Shown here piece by piece: positions 20,329 to 33,315 of a stretch of DNA of 64,000 nucleotides (positions are counted from its first letter, which is position 1; each line of letters starts with the position of its first letter). The translations under genes were made by a program, and so were the position numbers. The notes beneath the pieces were generated by a model, which saw nothing but the letters and a program-made list of their open reading frames with translations, had not been told where the DNA came from and did not search any database. This DNA is from Aphelenchoides besseyi (Eukaryota > Nematoda > Chromadorea > Rhabditida > Aphelenchoididae), in contig JAMPIQ010000001.1 of assembly GCA_024699855.1 (NCBI GenBank), forward strand, positions 10,106,001-10,170,000. The letters are read 5' to 3'.

Positions 20329-23300
20329 CTACTTGGATTTGGTAGTTGAGACGGTGAGAAGTTTACGCTGAAGAAACACGTGAATTTCGTGGAATCCGGG
20401 TCGAGAATCAGCGGGCGAAGACCAACAGTCGTGGAGCAGTTCGCTCACTTCGTGGTCGGGAATGTTATTAAGCGTATCATCGGGATAAATCTGAAAACAC
20501 GTTGATTGTGAAGTTCTACGACCTGATATTACCGCTGCATCCAATTGATCCAACTGATTTCGTGCGTTGCTTATCAACTCGGCATTCGAGAGTGTTGGAA
20601 AGGGCGAGAACTCGCAGCAATGCAGCAGCTCCCACATTGTCACACCGAACGAAAACGCATCAGAAGAAGAAGACCACGAGTTCTAAAACGAATGCTCGTG
20701 TGCCATTGGGAGCATTTATATACTTACCAAAATAATGGCTTCGGGAGCCGAGTAGCGCAGTTGAGCGTGATGATTTGGACCACGTGCGGATGCCAAACGA
20801 ATCTGCCAATTTGAATCCAACAAGCAACATTTCGGCGACAAGTGACCATGAACGATTCCTAGTCGTTCCAGTTGACTCATTGCCGCAGCGATCTGAGAGC
20901 TGAAGCTCAACATTCGCGCATAGTCGACTCGTTCTTTTCGATCAACTTGATTTCGTTGACAAAACGATCGAACATCGCCATTTTCTGCCAACTCACTTAG
21001 CAACGCCAAATCTTCGCATTGACCCAAAAGACGACTTAAGTTTTGCAACGAAATCGATTTTTCGTTATGTTCCAATTCGGCAGCCACTTTTGCTTCACTT
21101 ATCATAGCTAATCGAGCAGCTTCATTGTCGATTTGAAGTTGTTTGATGGCAACTTTTCGTTCGGTTCCACTTCTACGGTCTTTGAGACGACATGAGAATA
21201 TTTGCGTGAATTTTCCTTCGCCAATTCGTTCAATCAACTCGATATCTGAACGTGCGACAATCGGAAGCGGTTGAAAATTCTCATTTGGACTGATTATCAG
21301 TTCGGACGATGTACCCGATGAGTTGGCCGGATTGTCGTAAGATCGATTGGAATCAATGTAGGCGGGTCGATTACTAAAAGTTATCGATTAATTGTCCAAT
21401 GACTGCGAGAGGTCTTACCGTGTTGGCAACGTTCGATTTCGTCTGTTCAACGAATCGCGACTTCGTGGTTTTGCCATTGGATGTCGATACGATTGTTGTT
21501 GGCGATGAGGAAGAAGTGGAGCTGTGGAACAGGGCTCAGCGTAAATCCCCTCACTTGACGAATTCGACGGTCCGTCAGCCCGAACTGTTGATGCGGTTGA
21601 TGAAGGCGCCATTACCAGTGACTGAATTGGAGGTGGAGGCGGAAAATTAATGTCTAAAAGCGATGGTTGCATTCCGCCAAACATTGTGCCCGAACAAGAT
21701 CTCGATGCCGGTCCGACACCCAAAGCTCGCTGCGGATGAATGCAATGATGTCGCTGATCAATCGGTAAAAACAAAGTTCCGTTGTATTGTCCCAAAAACT
21801 GTTGATGTGGAGCGAAGGAATGTGAATGAACAACATGACGAGGATGTCCGGTGCCGTTTTTGGTCCCTAAGGTGGCTATCAAAGCTCCAGATTTCTGATG
21901 CATAATCAGATCGTGATGTGACAGCGTACTTGTTGCAGCAGTTGATCGGGAAGAAGGCGATCCAATTGAGCTGGTGATCATCAGTTTTTCCGGAGAGTCG
22001 CTTTTGGCGGCCGCCACGGACTTTCGACGCATAGCAACACACAAAGCCAACGTGAGAATAATGAATAGAACACCAAGTACTGAAATGGACATAAGATCCG
22101 TTCTACTAGTTGAACTTACCGGCAACCATGATGTAATACAAACCGTAGCTTTCGGTCGAGTCCAATTGAAAGTTGGGAAGAAGCGACGTTCCGTTTGTTG
22201 GATCTAAATCTTCAAATAAACTGTTGTTTTGGTTGATATCTTTACCGGTACTAAATCGTATTTCACTTAAGAAAATCCATTCATGTGTAAACTTCAAACG
22301 CAATCGAACCAAACGTCCGGGCGAGTCGTTAAGTGGAATTCGAATCGTGTAATGATTTTCAACTTTCTGTTCCCTAACTTCCGTTGACTCATCGTTTTCT
22401 GCTTCGTTAACAACTTCATTTTTCGGATAGGTAAACTCGATTCTCTGGCCGTAGTTTTGTCCATCGGTCGAGAACTCGACTTCGACGTTCGAAATCGGTC
22501 GCCCGTAACCGTAAAGTTCAGCAGCAGTAAATCGATTTTCTCTTTCAAACTCAAATCGCAATTGCACTTCACCATTCGTATCGTTTCGGCTCCAACCGGT
22601 CCACGAGCCGTTTCGATAAGGTTGACGATAAATTGGATCCACTGGCGGATGTCGAGCAATCAATCCATCGGTTAGAAGACCCAATCCTCTTAAAAACGAG
22701 TGATTTTAGCCGCCTTTGAACTCACTTTGTTGTTCCGTATTCGCTATCCAACTCATCGGTCTCTTCGAAAGTCTCGTCTGTAAAGTTTTCTTGTTCCGGC
22801 TCGAGAGGCGGTGACTTGGACCATGAGTACGATAGCAATCCATCTAAAACCAGCGAATCACACCAAGTCTTTTGCTTTTGTTTTACCTTTGTATTCACAA
22901 CCATAAATCTCCAACCTTAAACACGCAACTCGAGTTTGAGTTGAGTAGGGAATTACACGAATCTTTGACGCAAAAATCGGTGGATCCAGATGACGTAGAA
23001 CGGCGGTAACAGTATCTGAGTTTCCTTCAATCAACGTAGCCCCATTCCGACCACGCCATCGGATCCATTTGGAGATTCCGGAGCGCCAATAGTCGATCAA
23101 ATACGCTTGTGTGAATTCTTGACCAGTTCCATTACCAAATCGACCCTGAGTTTCCACTGCTCGAATCACGTGTGTTTGACCGAGATTCAGCTGAAGAAAC
23201 TCGTAGGATCCGTTTTTGATTTGTGTCTTCGGACACCAGGCTCCGGAGTTCTTTTCAGTTCGTATTCTAAACAACAAATAGAACTGAAGTGCCGAATTGC

Positions 23301-24700
23301 TTGTTACCGTGCATTCTGCGGTCCAACAGACTGCGGATCGAATGCCGAACTTGCCGTGATTTGTGTGTCATCGATCTTTCCGGACTCCATTCCTAGAGCC
23401 GCAACGGGACATTTCTCTGAAATAATTACGTTTTTGTTTGCTCAATATACGCTCATTTGCTGTTGATGCCCTTGAACTGATCAAACGATCTCGTTTGTCA
23501 GATTTGAGATTGATGAGCGTAAGAGCAAATTTGCATGACCCCCACATTACTTTGTGCTATTTGGCGCATTTGAAGCCATTGACCTGAGGCTTTTGCTGCA
23601 CGTCGATGGCGCTCAAAACTGCGAAGGTCATCTCGCCGACGTTTTACTCTCGATGGAGCACTATGCGAGTCAATGACCGGCACTGTGTGAATTGAAACAA
23701 AAAGCATTTCGAGAAATCCGCTGGTTTGCTAATTTCTGGCTTTTTGTTTGGCACCGACGAGCAGCTGGCCGGCTCATTAGCTGCGCAGGTTTTCTTTTGT
23801 GTTCGAAGGAACCGAATTACCGCAGAAGAGTAATTAACAGCAATTGAGCGTTCAGAAGCTTCTTGTGTTTCGATCAGACAAAACCAACTGTTTTCTTTGG
23901 AGGTTTGCGCGATCGAGAGTGTGAAGTTGAAAAGTCGGGTTTGCGTTTGACACAACTGGCGAACTGATTTACGTTCATAGCACCGCAGCGGCGTCTGTCC
24001 ATCAGTTCGCGCGGCTGTTCGCATCATCGGATTACAAAAAACGATTGAAAAGTGACATTTCGGGAATAAGTTCTTTTGCAAAAACAAAATCGTACGAACT
24101 TCAGGGCCTCGAAACTAATTGGATTTGAAGTTTCTGGCCGAGTGTCCCTAATTTCTTGACATCTCAGTTTGTCCACTTTCATGTGCCGTCCGAATGTCCG
24201 TAGGCGTATTGCGTGCTTGTGCGTTTTCAATACACGTGTAATTTCCACTCACGTCGATTGCACGAGTGGCCAAAAAACAGCGCAGACGTGTGTCCGAAGC
24301 TCATCAATTTTTCCATTGGTTCTCGATGACAACTCGGGAATTTCGAATGCAAAAAATTGCCCGACGGTCAATTTCGAGTGTTTTTATCGTAATCCAACTC
24401 TCCGAAAGTTGGTGGTTTCGATTTGGAGTCCAATTCGCTTGTTTGACAACACGAATTGACATTGACGTATGAACCAACGACATCAAACAATCCGATCATT
24501 TGGACACTTCGGCCAATTGATCCTAACGGAATGATCGATGGCCGATAAACGCCATTCAAACCACGATCATTTGTTTCGGGAATCGTTTTCGAGAGATCAC
24601 AACAACTCGCATTGACGCCCCAAACTTGCAAGAAGAAACATGAGATGGTCAACAAAGCGTTAAGGCCGATGGAATGAATAATTGAACGCCACTCGCACAT
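20329..24700 (-). CDS. ddr: discoidin-domain receptor with degenerate kinase domain
   Basis: Type I membrane receptor of the DDR (collagen receptor) family. A proposed first exon at 24607-24700 gives a signal peptide (MCEWRSIIHSIGLNALLTIS to WGVNA) and joins in phase to KCPVAALGMESGKIDDTQIT, the start of the discoidin domain (from 23416). Then follow TQGRFGNGTGQEFTQAYLID, RWRGRNGATLIEGNSDTVTA and RVACLRLEIYGCEYK. The discoidin-like second domain contains GLLTDGLIARHP and WTGWSRNDTNGEVQLRFEF. The membrane helix is VLGVLFIILTLALCVAM; a Ser/Pro-rich juxtamembrane region follows. The kinase keeps RIGEGKFTQIFSCRL and KVAIKQ, but the HRD loop is HGHLSPKCC and the DFG site is LASARG. It ends LQRKLLTVSTTKSK at 20329. 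Predicted pseudokinase. The exon 1 link is inference. Confidence 0.88.
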
Positions 24701-27700
24701 TAACTGATGGCTTCCGTCGCTAACATTCGAAATGCATAACGACGGTCATTCGATTGATGCCAATAAAATGAAAACAAACAGATTGCTGTTGACTCAACGA
24801 ATTACCTCGTGCTTGAACAAACACCAAAAAGTCTACTCAAGTGTCCTTTGCGAACCCACACGCTTCGCTAATCTACGGCACTCAAACACCGAGAATTAGC
24901 CAGCTAATCAAAAATTACTCTCAAGCTCGTCATCTCGTTCTTTCATAAAAAACGCATCAGGACCACATGCTGTTTTTGCCCACTAATTAAGAGTTGCCCT
25001 AATGCAAATCTGCAGTTGGTCGACGCTCCGGCAAAGATAATGGAAACGAAATTCCGGAGCTGCGCAGTGTCTAATGAGTTTTTGGGAATTAAATTAACTT
25101 TCTCGACTTAAAGAAACTGATGATTAGCGGATAAAATTCCCCGTGAAATCCGATGGCCACTCGCGCAATTGCAATTCGTTTTCGGCAAAGAAGTGCGCAA
25201 CTGATGAGCAGCTGAGACTCTGGAAGCGGTTGCTGAGAAGATGAGCTCCTGATGCTTTTCGGATGCCAATTTCCCACGAGATCACGACAAATGCGGCGCG
25301 GGTTTAGAGCGGAAATTACAAGTGAGTTCCGTTGGCCAATTTCCCCAAACTTCTGAATCCCCCGGGTTGAGCTGCGGGGATCAGCGTCAAGCGAAACAAC
25401 TCACCCAAATCGAATCCCGTGACTACGAAAACGAAAAGAAGAATGAAGAGAAGAGAACGTTTGATGTGAATCATAACGTGAAAGTTGGCGGTTGTTTCGA
25501 ATGTGACCGCATTTGTACGGAATCTGAAAACACAACTTTCGATTAAGCAACGAATCATAACACGCAAACGCGTTTAGATGAAAACCACCGGTCAACGACG
25601 TTAATTTCCGACTCGAATGCCACGTCTACTGGTCAATGGGTTAGCCAACGGAATTGAAAAGCGTTTATCCTCCCAAACTTCTGGTCACCAACCGATCCAC
25701 TGGCGCCGCTGGAGTCCACAATTTTTGACCACAAAAACGCGACGACAACTCAACTTGGCGCCGCTGCGAACTTGTGGGCGACGAGCAGAAAATGGGCGGA
25801 GCCTGTGGGTGAAAGAAGCGGAAGCTCGTTCTTCTTCTTTCACCTAGAGCGCGGAATGACCGTTTGGGTTCGTTGCTCACACATCAACAGGTTCAAGCGG
25901 ACGCCAACGGAACGCCGCAAACAGTCACGCAATCGGCCGAACGTCCCAAGACACAGGGGATTGCCAATCGACACGCAAAAACCGAAACTGATGAGTGGGC
26001 AAAAACATTTCCGAGTACTCGGCAGTCAATTGGAATTGCGCGATTGGAAAACGTGGACACAAGAGTGGAACACGGCACTTCAACTCCGCGTCGTTCATGC
26101 AAAATACTCAACACGTGAAGACGACACTTTTCGCAGTGCGCGCAGTGAAAACAATCGAAACGTTCGAAACAGTTTGCTTCACCGTCGGTCTGTCTGACGC
26201 GCATTTTCGGCCAAATTTTAAATTCCAAAATTGTTAGCGCCGTGTCTCCGGTGAATGCGCAGGAAAACGAAACAATGGCGCCAACACGCGCAACTTTTTT
26301 CCAAACGATAAACGACGTCCACCACTTGAGGAGCGTGAGAACGAAGCCGACGGTCTCGGAAATGCAAATTCTTAAGCTCACACAAACTGATCGCCGTCTG
26401 CAGCGCCATTTCGTCACCTCAATTTCTTTTGTACACGCAGCGGCGCAACGATTTTTGCGGGGCGTTGGATCTCGGAACTGAAGGACGCCGCAGCAATTTG
26501 TTGCCGTTTGAAAGACGGTCAACCCGAAAGAGGAGAACGCGATTCCCGAGTGAAAATGTCACTCAATGGAACAAATAAGATGTCGAACATTTTGAGATCG
26601 GAAGTGAAAAAACGTCGTCGACGCGCAAGAAAAAGGCTCATTGAATCTTGCGAATAGCTACAAATAGCAATTAGAAGTTATCAGCTAACGATCGAGACGA
26701 CTCACAACATTTCAACGCCCTTCGAAACCAACGTTCTCTTTTCGCTCTCAACGTCTCCCTTACTTTTCGGTTGTTCAAGGAATCGATGTTAAGAATTGGT
26801 ATTCAGAAGCGTCATTAGCCGTCGACTCATTGAGTTTCTTGTCGTGTTCAAGTCCATTAAAAGCGGTGCGCAATTCCGGGACAACTACGCGCAATGAGAA
26901 TTCTGCTCGTAAAATCGCTCCGCCAAAAAAACAGCTCGCGCATCTTCTCTTCGTCGTCGCCCACATCCGCGGTGTGAACGAACGGCCGCGAAGACGATCG
27001 ACCGATTCGATCGCTCGGCGGCCGAAAGTACAAAAAAGAAGCTGAACGTCTGCTTTGCGGACCAAAAACAAAGATCTACGCTCGCCCTCCGACTAATCTC
27101 AACGCGTTCGACCGCCCTTGAAAGCTCGTTAGTCTTTGGATTAAGTTTCTAGAATCGTAATAAATCAACGACTACAAGATTAGCGATGTTTTTTGGGGTC
27201 GAATTCAAACCCTGTGTCTTAACACCTGTCTCCCTTAAAAGGCGGTTTTCGACCGCAACTTTCGATCGTCATTTCGACAACCATATGGACGCGTAATTCA
27301 TCTTCAAAATGTCGAGCAGCTGAATGCCTGCTAAGACCGTCAAAATCCCTCCGGCCAACTAATCCGCGCGCAATACGGAAATTAAATTCGCCAATCTTCG
27401 ACATCAAAATTGCCGTTCCAAACACTCGACCCGAAAGAACAATAAAGTAAAGCAAATACGATGAAAGGGTCCCCGAAAGTGCCCAAGCTCGCCAATCTTA
27501 TCAACGTTTCTCGTCCTCATCGGATGGTCATAATCGACAACCGGAACGGTTTACGAGCTCGTTAAAGCCCCTCCAATGGACCTCCACGGTCACTGCCGAG
27601 TACGAACTGATTAGCAAAATCGAAGTGCGCGGTAAACAGTAGTGAATAACAAGATTGCGGTCGATGTTCGAAAGAAATCAAATAAACAAACTTGTTGTTT

Positions 27701-30656
27701 ATTCCCTCCCGTACTGCGGCCCTTTTGCTACAACTCTGCGGGACCAGTAAATTTGACTGATGGCAATAAAAATGTCCCAGCAGTTAAAAACAGCAATTTA
27801 CAGCCGTTTTTTGGGTAGAGATCTCGCACGACATTTCGAAGATTTGCAGTCGCCAGCTGCCCCGTCGGTTTGAAAGGCGATCGCGGTCATAAAACACGAC
27901 TTCGGAGGTCCAAAACTTGGGCGGCTACGGGCGTCGAAGTGATTAAAACCGCCGGGACCTTTCGAGTGGTCAGTTTCGATCTAATTACTTTTCGTTCCTT
28001 TGTTATTGGACGTGAGTTTGATTGGATCGATGAACTGGAAAATGATCTTCGACTGCACAGCAATGTCATTGGAGGTAATTGGAGCGAGATTGCCGGTCGA
28101 GATTGGGCTTTCCAAGTAAACAAAAGCCAATTCCTCTCGGAATCTTAGCAACAACGAAAACAAATCTCCAACGAGAAACCCGACCGCAATCAAGAAAACA
28201 ATAAAAATTGTTCGTTCGCTGTAATTAATCGCGACGATCGGAAAGCGACGTCGCCTTTTGTGGACGAACATTTTGGAGCCATCCGATGGCATCAATTTCG
28301 TACAAACACTGTCGACAGACCCACTTGAGAATCCACGCGCAAAAGTGAAATTGAAACACTCAACTGCCGTTGGAACGACAACCCACTCGAAGCAAATTGT
28401 GTTGGCGATCGAATGCACAGACCAACTGAACCACTAAAGCAGATGTCGTGACTGAATTCTGTTGCCATTTGAATGTCCATTTAATGGACTTCGAAGTCTG
28501 TGGGAATTCGGTCGTCGATTGGTTTTGCGGACGACGATGGGAATCGCGCACAACTCAACACGATTCCGATCGTAAACGTTGCAAGACAAATAATTTCGCT
28601 TGTTGCTCAACATCAATAAAACGGCGGAAACGTTTTGAACGAAAAACAAACGTTAACGCGTGCAAGTCGTAAAAGTTTTTGATGCCTACCGCCCAACAAC
28701 CTTTCGACCACCGGGCCCAATAATTACGAAAAGAATCAAACGCTTCAGCAACGATGACGACCCGAACTGACAAAGATGACCCCTCAGTGACCGCTGGGGA
28801 TCTCAAACGAGTTGAAGAATGAAGACATTTGAAAGTCCATTTGCCTCCCCAAAGGCGACAAAAACAACAAACGAAACGACGGATTCACGTCTTCTGAAGC
28901 GGCCAATAATTTCGAGTCGGAGGAAAAGGAGCGGACAAAAAAGTTGCAAACCAAATGGACTTCCGGTTCTTCAGTTCAACTCCGAAATCTTCTCGAACCG
29001 ATCGACTTCGCAATTAGAAATCTGCGCTTCTCGTATTTCCAACTCGACCACGAATCTGCTCGGCCATTAACGTAAGATGCCGAAATGGACATTCGAGTTA
29101 CAAGCGGAAGAATTGCGTGTGTGGGAGACTTCACAGACGACAAAATTCCCCGTCGATTAACAGCGAACAAAAGTCGGAGGTTGGTTGCCGCGAAGAGATC
29201 GATTTCGGTGGATCAAGAACACGAATCGGCCGCACGCTTCACGATGATCGATTGAGCGGAACGTTTGATCGAAACGAAATCTTACTCTCCAAGCTTTTTG
29301 TTCACTTCAAGCTGTCAATCCACAAGTCGAAAGCAGGCAAAGTCGCGGGGAGTTTTTGCACGCGAAGTCTCGAATGTCGTGATTTGCCAAATCGAGAGTA
29401 CTTGGTATAAAAAAACAAAAGACCGTAGGGACAGCGCGAATTCCCAACCGAAAAAAACGAAAAAGTTGGTATTTCCGGCTCGAAAAGCTTACTCGGACCT
29501 CAATCAGCTCGATAGTGTCGAGGGTCATGCTTGTCAATCGGTTGTTACAAAAACATTCCGTTGTCCGATTTGTTGGTGCTAATGCGCAAACAAAAACTCG
29601 CCCGTTGAGTTGTCCGCAGGTGTCCGATTGAATCAAAGAGCATGAGGTCACAGCGGACAAGAGTCCTATCGAGTTACATTCTTCGACAATACACGAGACT
29701 ACAAATTGAAAGATGCAAAGACGTGCAACTGTTTCAGTTGTTATTCAATAAGCAAAAATGGCGTCCATTCATTTCGCTCGAACAGATGTTCCGCATCAAT
29801 CGGTTACGAGTTGCGCGGCAGTCAACTTCCAAAGTTGTTGCTCTTCATGCACTTTTGCCATTGTGTCCGCTCTTTGAGTGTGAAGTTGATGTCCGAATGA
29901 CGAGCCGTGAATGACAACTAAACGATCGGAGGACCTTAAGACCGAAGAGAAATGGACGTCTTTGCGAAGTGCTCGTGCGAATTGAGATTTCAATTCGAAA
30001 GTTAATTGACGGCAATTAACAACCTCGTTCATCAAAAATCCGGAAACAAAGTCTTCTCATCGAAGTCACCAACGATGGCAAACGACGAGATTTTTTGTTC
30101 TTGAAAGTTTCCAACTGTTTGTGACAACCGAACAGACCGAACGGATCGGATTTCAACGCCGCAAACAATCGGCAGTTCTAACAAAACAGAAACTGAAGAG
30201 CTTTTGGGTGTGTGCCAAGGAATCAATGACAAATAAGGTCAATGGTCTTGTTATTTAACTCGACTTGCGACTCTCAACAAAAAAGTTGTAGATTTGGACC
30301 GACCGTTTACTAAACAAACCACCGATTAAACTTCGACACGAAACGTCTGTTTGAAATGTCAATCGAAAAAGCCCAATGTTTCTTTAAACTCTGAGTAAAC
30401 GATTGACGAACAGTTGACAGAGTCGAAGTCCTTGTACTGACTAGTGAATCAAAACTTAGAAGCAAATCTTAAACATAAAGCGATTGAAGCAGATTATCTA
30501 TGCCATGTCATCATTGAGTATTTCCTTGTCGTTACTTCAGATTTACAGTACGAAACAAGAGCTTACTCGGGGATGAATTTGGTCTCAATACTTCGAACTA
30601 CAAACTTCTTCCTATTGCAAAACACTTGTTGATCGACAGCAACACAGGTAATTGAG

Positions 30657-30665
30657 TTGATAAGA
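30657..30665 (+). promoter_or_regulatory. GATA-type site upstream of esterase-like gene
   Basis: TTGATAAGA, matching the TGATAA core bound by gut GATA factors of nematodes such as ELT-2. A second copy lies 69 bases further. Regulatory use is inferred. Confidence 0.3.
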
Positions 30666-30725
30666 TGAATCAAAAAGCGCAATGATCACTTGCAAAACTC
30701 ACTCGTTTCGTCAAAACAACTCGAG

Positions 30726-30733
30726 TTGATAAG
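30726..30733 (+). promoter_or_regulatory. second GATA-type site upstream of esterase-like gene
   Basis: TTGATAAG, about 110 bases before the start codon at 30837. Paired with the copy at 30657 it suggests expression in the intestine, but short sites occur by chance. Confidence 0.3.
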
Positions 30734-30836
30734 GACGGAGAATTAGAGAGCGGTGGCAATTGAAAACCAACCATATGGTCCTTACTTCACGAGTCATTTT
30801 GTTTTTGTTATTTTGAGTCAATCAACTATAACAGTC

Positions 30837-33293
30837 ATGAACTCAAATCTTTGCGTGTATTCTTTTCTTTTCATTTGCCTGTGGTTGGTCCAAACTGATG
30901 GTCGTGTTGTTCGGCTGTCGAATGGATTAATCAACGGCACAAGTTACAATGACACCGGACAAGAAGCGAATGTATTTCTCGTATGTTTCGATTTCAAAAT
31001 TACCGCTCTATCGTCCTTCTCAGGGTATTCCATTTGCAAGAGCTCCAGTTGGTCCTCTGCGTTTTCGCAAACCACAAGCACCGCCGTCACGTTGGTTCGG
31101 CATCCGGAACGCGGACAAGTACGGACCTTCATGTCTCGGCAGTTTGGAAGATCGAAAGCACAGAGAAATGAACGAAGATTGTTTGTATTTGGACGTTTAT
31201 GCTGACAACCGTTGTATGGTCGGTTTGAGTTGATTTTAAGTGATTATGTTTACTTGTAGAACTACACAAATTGCTCGGTTGTTTTTCTTCTCTCAGCGTC
31301 CCCGATTCGTGTGACCCCAAATTTCAACTTCACGGCAACTCCTGGAGTATCACAGCCGCGAGAAGGAGTGATTATCGTTGTTCCGTCGTATCGACGTTTA
31401 ATTTTTGGATTCGCAGATTTTGGCCAAAGCTCCAGTGATGCTCCCAATAACGTCGGACTCTATGGTAAAGTTTTAGTCATAAGCTTACTTTTTTGTGTTT
31501 AAGATATTTTGGCAGCATTGAAATGGACTCGACACGAAATCGACAAATTCGGTGGTGATCCGGCTCGAATCACGCTCGTCGAAGACCCATCAGCTGCGCC
31601 GTTGGGCCAACTGTTGATCATATCGCCGGTTTTAGACGATGATTTGCTTTCTGGTGCAGTGATTCTACGCCAAAAACTACCGATTGTCGAAGAACATCCC
31701 GCGAAGAATGCGACTGAACGAATTCTGAAGCGTGTTGGAGTGAGTGCGATGTTATTCATCAGTTTCATTGTTTTTAGTGTCTGAAATCAACTTCTACTCA
31801 ATGGTCGTGGAAGAGCTCAGATGTACGCGATTCAATCCGATGTCTACGGAACAAGACAGCTATTGAATTAGACAAAGGAATCGAAAAAGAAGATTTTGAA
31901 GCCTTTGAACCACAAATCGACGGCGGAATAGTTGCGGTCGAGAACTTGGCAAGTTTAGTTGGCAATTTAAAGGTAAAAGGACGAATCAATTTGATATCAA
32001 TTTCTCAGTTTAGCCCATTAACCTGCTTATTATTTCTCCAATGGAAGCTCCCGTCGAAACCTCCAAGAATCTGACCGACGTTTGTCGAGAGCATGTCGAA
32101 TATTTTGGTTTGGTGTCGAGAGATGCTATTGAGTCCTGTGTTAAACACTATGCGACGCGTACAAACGGTGCGGCCTATATTCACAACGACGTTTTGAATT
32201 CGATTGCAACGGAGATGGGCATCTTGGGTGCTTCGCAAAACTCGAGTGTGTATCTGGGAATTACTTCTCAACCACACTTTCCATTGCGAACCATTGATTT
32301 CTTCATCAATTCAACAAAAACGAACGGTAGTTGGTCTGGAAATGTCAATACAACCGATTCCGATGGATCTTCGAATCCGGGACGTAATTCACAGATCTTC
32401 GGTTATTTCAATCGTTTTTACATTCATTTGCTTCACGAGTTCATTTACAACCAAACTGTTCAACACGGTAAATCAACTGACAGTCAAAATGAAACCCTCG
32501 AGTTTAGATTGGAAACCGGTGAACTTGGAAGGTCAAAATTACTATTATATTAGCTTCAGTTTGGACAACGACAACACGTCGCTAACTTCTGAACCGCATT
32601 TTCATTCGGTGGTTTACAACGCGCGTGCTACCGAATTTTGGCTTAGTGAGTTTGAAATGGCAAACAACTCATGACTCAATATTTGCAGCTAAAGTAATGG
32701 AATTCGGTTCTTGGAATCCATTTGGAGACCACGATAAGAAACGCAGTATGAAGCCCATTCATCGTTTTCACACCACAACCCAACGGTCAACTGATAAAAC
32801 TAAATCGACATCTTCTGAATCGAGCAGTTTAACGACTTCTGCATATACTCCATGGACAACCGTCTTCTCGGCTCTGCCCACTCATGCCGGTCACTACACA
32901 ACAGTTTTTGATCAACGTCGTGGACAAGCGAAGAGGTTGAATTTAATGCAAATGACTCCAACTGATGGAAGCAAAACAGTCGTGATTCAAACACAAACTC
33001 TACCACCATTCGTCCAGTATCCACTACCCGATTCTCCGGCGACAGTTGGACCTGCGTGGACAGCATTTTGGGGAGCAATGGTCAGTTGGAATCGATTCAA
33101 TGACATAATATGCAGTTTTTAGTCTTTGGCCATTATTCTTGCAGTTGTACTTCTAATCATAAGCGCAAGCAAAATCGTTTTCCGTTTCCAAAATTCCGCC
33201 GTTCGTTCTCGATGGTCATCGACGTTCAAACCGGACGAAGAACGTGGCATTCTAGCAGGCCGAACACATTACACGGCATACGAAAGTTTCTGA
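30837..33293 (+). CDS. transmembrane carboxylesterase-like protein without nucleophile Ser
   Basis: Alpha/beta-hydrolase of the carboxylesterase/cholinesterase-like adhesion type. Start at 30837 with signal peptide MNSNLCVYSFLFICLWLVQT. Family marks: LGIPFARAPVGPLRFRKPQA, YGPSCLGSLED, NEDCLYLDVYADNR, then ALKWTRHEIDKFGGDPARIT. The nucleophile elbow, normally GESAG, reads LVEDPSAAPLG, so the catalytic serine is lost. Later exons carry PINLLIISPMEAPVETSKNL and FNRFYIHLLHEFIYNQTV. After a Ser/Thr-rich stalk (STDKTKSTSSESSSLTTSAY), one membrane helix (LAIILAVVLLIISASKIVF) and a tail of about 35 residues end at 33291-33293. Neuroligin, gliotactin and glutactin are similarly inactive surface proteins. 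Closest relative not determined. Its 3' end is 22 bases from the stop of the convergent RGM gene. Confidence 0.87.
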
Positions 33294-33315
33294 GCGTTTT
33301 ATTTACCCAAAATGT

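Larger units (their letters stand above)
24701..30836. other. 6-kb stretch without a convincing gene
   Basis: No exon chain, RNA gene or repeat that I can support. The part around 25.7-27.1 kb is more GC-rich than its surroundings, which by itself produces long chance frames on both strands (the longest at 25893-26522, - strand, 209 codons, with no domain). It separates two divergent genes, the DDR homologue (-) and the esterase-like gene (+), so it probably holds distal regulatory DNA for both. Two GATA-type sites lie near its right end. Confidence 0.5.

Noticed and set aside
25893..26522. Long - strand ORF of 209 codons
   Set aside because: It lies in a GC-richer patch where stops are rare on both strands, overlaps other long frames, has no recognisable domain and no splice or promoter context.
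27180..27240. Sequence resembling a tRNA T-arm (GTCGAATTCAAACCC)
   Set aside because: No matching anticodon, D-arm or acceptor pairing could be found around it.
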